Shown piece after piece: positions 62,835 to 64,000 of a stretch of 64,000 bases of DNA; positions within the stretch are counted from its first letter, which is position 1; each line of letters starts with the position of its first letter. The DNA lies in NCBI GenBank assembly GCA_964429005.1, contig CAYSAJ010000004.1, positions 30,624 through 94,623 on the forward strand, written 5' to 3'. The translations under genes were made by a program, and so were the position numbers. The DNA is from JACRBE01 sp964429005 (GTDB taxonomy: Bacteria; Chlamydiota; Chlamydiia; Chlamydiales; JACRBE01). The notes beneath the pieces are model-generated. The model worked only from the letters and a program-made list of their open reading frames with translations. It was not told the DNA's origin and did no database searches.

Positions 62835-63821
62835 TCAAACAATATGTTTTTCGTATTGCTGAGAAGCTTTTTTTCTCTTTTCTTTGGTTAGTTTTTGCCT
62901 TTTCTCTATGGTTTGGAGGAGTTTTATATTGAATTCCTTAGCAGAGTGATATCCCATTTTTTTGAGGCGATGATTGAGAACAATCGTTTCTAATAATAAT
63001 ACTACATCTCTTCCTGGTTTCACAGGCAGCAGATAGAACGGGACTTTGATCCCTAACATCTCACTTTGTTTTTCCTCAAGGCCGATACGGTCATAGAAAT
63101 GGGTGTCATCCCACTCTTCAATTTTGACTATGATATCGATTTTTTTCGATTCACTAATACACACAGCGCCATAAATATGGGCGACATTAATGATCCCTAT
63201 TCCTCTGATCTCAAGCAAATGTCGAGTTAAGTCTGGGCCTGATCCTTCCAAATAAGTCCCTTCTTTTTTTCTTACTAGAACGACATCATCCGAAATGAGG
63301 CGATGTCCTCTTTCGATCATTCCTAGAGCTGTTTCACTTTTCCCAACAGAAGAATCTCCTTGGATCAAAACTCCCATACCAAACACTTCAACAAGTGTTC
63401 CGTGGCAGGAAATCGTAGGCGCAAACTCTTCAGAAATGATAACTGTGAGCTGCGAAATAAATGATGTTGTGGTCATCGAAGTGCGAAGGAGGGGAATTTT
63501 TCTCTCTTCACAAATTTGAATCATTTCTTCTAGTGGGAAGAGCTTTCTTGTAACAACTATCCCAGGCAATTTGCAAGTTAGGATTTTCTCAAGACGGTCA
63601 TACCTTTGCTCTTTGGGAAGATCCTTTAAATATTCCATTTCGAGCTTTCCAAATACAAGCATCCTCTTTTGGCTATATCCTTTGAGATATCCTGAAAGGA
63701 TGAGGCCTGGTCTTTCTATATCCATCGCTTTTAAAGAGCGCTCTGCTCCCATCTTTCCTGCGACGATTTGAAGGGAAAGGATTTTTCCATACTTGATTAG
63801 GAGCTCTTCTATCGATATCAT
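62835..63821 (-). CDS. hprK: HPr kinase/phosphorylase
   Basis: 328 residues. N-terminal HPrK domain (1-130) and C-terminal kinase domain with catalytic His140 (SCHGTLVEVFG), Walker A GDSSVGKS (155-162), RLISDDVV and the family signature EIRGIGIINV (204-213). It phosphorylates and dephosphorylates a serine in HPr, linking metabolism to regulation or virulence. It precedes ptsI in the same direction. Confidence 0.96.
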   Translation of the reverse strand: MISIEELLIKYGKILSLQIVAGKMGAERSLKAMDIERPGLILSGYLKGYSQKRMLVFGKLEMEYLKDLPKEQRYDRLEKILTCKLPGIVVTRKLFPLEEMIQICEERKIPLLRTSMTTTSFISQLTVIISEEFAPTISCHGTLVEVFGMGVLIQGDSSVGKSETALGMIERGHRLISDDVVLVRKKEGTYLEGSGPDLTRHLLEIRGIGIINVAHIYGAVCISESKKIDIIVKIEEWDDTHFYDRIGLEEKQSEMLGIKVPFYLLPVKPGRDVVLLLETIVLNHRLKKMGYHSAKEFNIKLLQTIEKRQKLTKEKRKKASQQYEKHIV

Positions 63822-63930
63822 GTTTATATCTCTTTAATAGATCGTTGGCTTGGCTATAAAATTCTATTTACCTAGCTTGGTAAGTTATGTATAAAAAAAA
63901 TGAAGGTAAAAAAGATAAGGAATTAAAGCA

Positions 63931-64000
63931 ATGACAAGAAAAAAAGTTGTCATCGTAGGTGGTGGATTTGCAGGTCTGAACGCTGCAAAAAAACTGATTA
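63931..64000 (+). CDS. FAD/NAD(P)-dependent oxidoreductase, N-terminus only
   Basis: The window ends 23 codons into this gene. MTRKKVVIVGGGFAGLNAAK is a dinucleotide-binding Rossmann start (GxGxxG as GGGFAG) of the type found in NADH dehydrogenase 2 and related flavoproteins. AAGGA lies about 10 nt ahead of the ATG. Divergent from hprK. Confidence 0.85.
   Translation, partial: MTRKKVVIVGGGFAGLNAAKKLI

Overview
The window is a gene-dense stretch (CDS on both strands, about 40 percent GC by eye) of a chromosome from the phylum Chlamydiae. Evidence: gene blocks that, from memory of Chlamydia trachomatis, sit together there too: M16 peptidase/htrA/sucD/sucC/ftsY; priA, lysS, cysS, aas, nudix, fabF, rsfS, miaA, STAS; murF-mraY-murD-LysM-ftsW-murG-murC next to a third-type groEL and a metallophosphoesterase; and dnaX/ybaB/ptsI. 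The division and cell-wall cluster has no ftsZ, as expected for Chlamydiae. MurC is not fused to Ddl, and there are several long orphan proteins, so a non-Chlamydiaceae (environmental, probably amoeba- or protist-associated) lineage is more likely than Chlamydia itself. I do not assign a species.

Layout. 1-5.5 kb: end of a presequence-protease-like M16 peptidase, an orphan with GNAT-like segments, htrA and a putative membrane-active orphan. 5.5-12.7 kb: M50 protease, sucCD, ftsY, an unknown gene and priA. 12.8-18 kb: a GNAT protein with a long low-complexity tail, lysS and two diverged tandem orphans downstream of cysS. 18-29 kb: cysS, a three-domain aas, an alanine-rich orphan, bioY-nudix-fabF-rsfS, nadD-miaA, a STAS protein and a KH protein. 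29-38 kb: an eight-gene peptidoglycan/division operon read leftward (murF to ftsQ), almost every junction overlapping by 4 nt or nearly touching. 38-45 kb: tRNA-Cys with rsmI, a nucleosidase-fold protein, a spore-photoproduct-lyase-like radical SAM protein and an SDR in one chain; then groEL3 with two GT9 glycosyltransferases. 45-53 kb: a protein with the core motifs of type II phosphatidylinositol 4-kinases, a phosphoesterase/YkgJ/GrpB operon, a VOC-like protein, a phosphohexomutase and a 7TM-HD phosphodiesterase. 53-61 kb: dnaX and ybaB, separated by about 5.9 kb of accessory genes (two orphans, an SDR remnant, a DUF1016 nuclease, a 14-TM MFS pump, a DUF4143 ATPase) with direct and tandem repeats. 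61-64 kb: ptsI, hprK and the start of an FAD/NAD oxidoreductase.

How the genes fit together. Most of the window is housekeeping: envelope synthesis (mur/mra/fts, aas, fabF, GT9), protein quality control (HtrA, M50, GroEL3), translation (LysRS, CysRS, MiaA, RsmI, RsfS, tRNA-Cys), replication (DnaX, PriA, YbaB) and TCA/cofactors (SucCD, NadD, BioY). Superimposed are orphan genes, several with AT-rich leaders, alanine runs or eukaryote-like catalytic motifs, that are candidates for secreted host-interaction factors. The strongest is the PI4K-like kinase at 45157-46539; the GNAT-like proteins at 1303-2919 and 12781-14619 come next.
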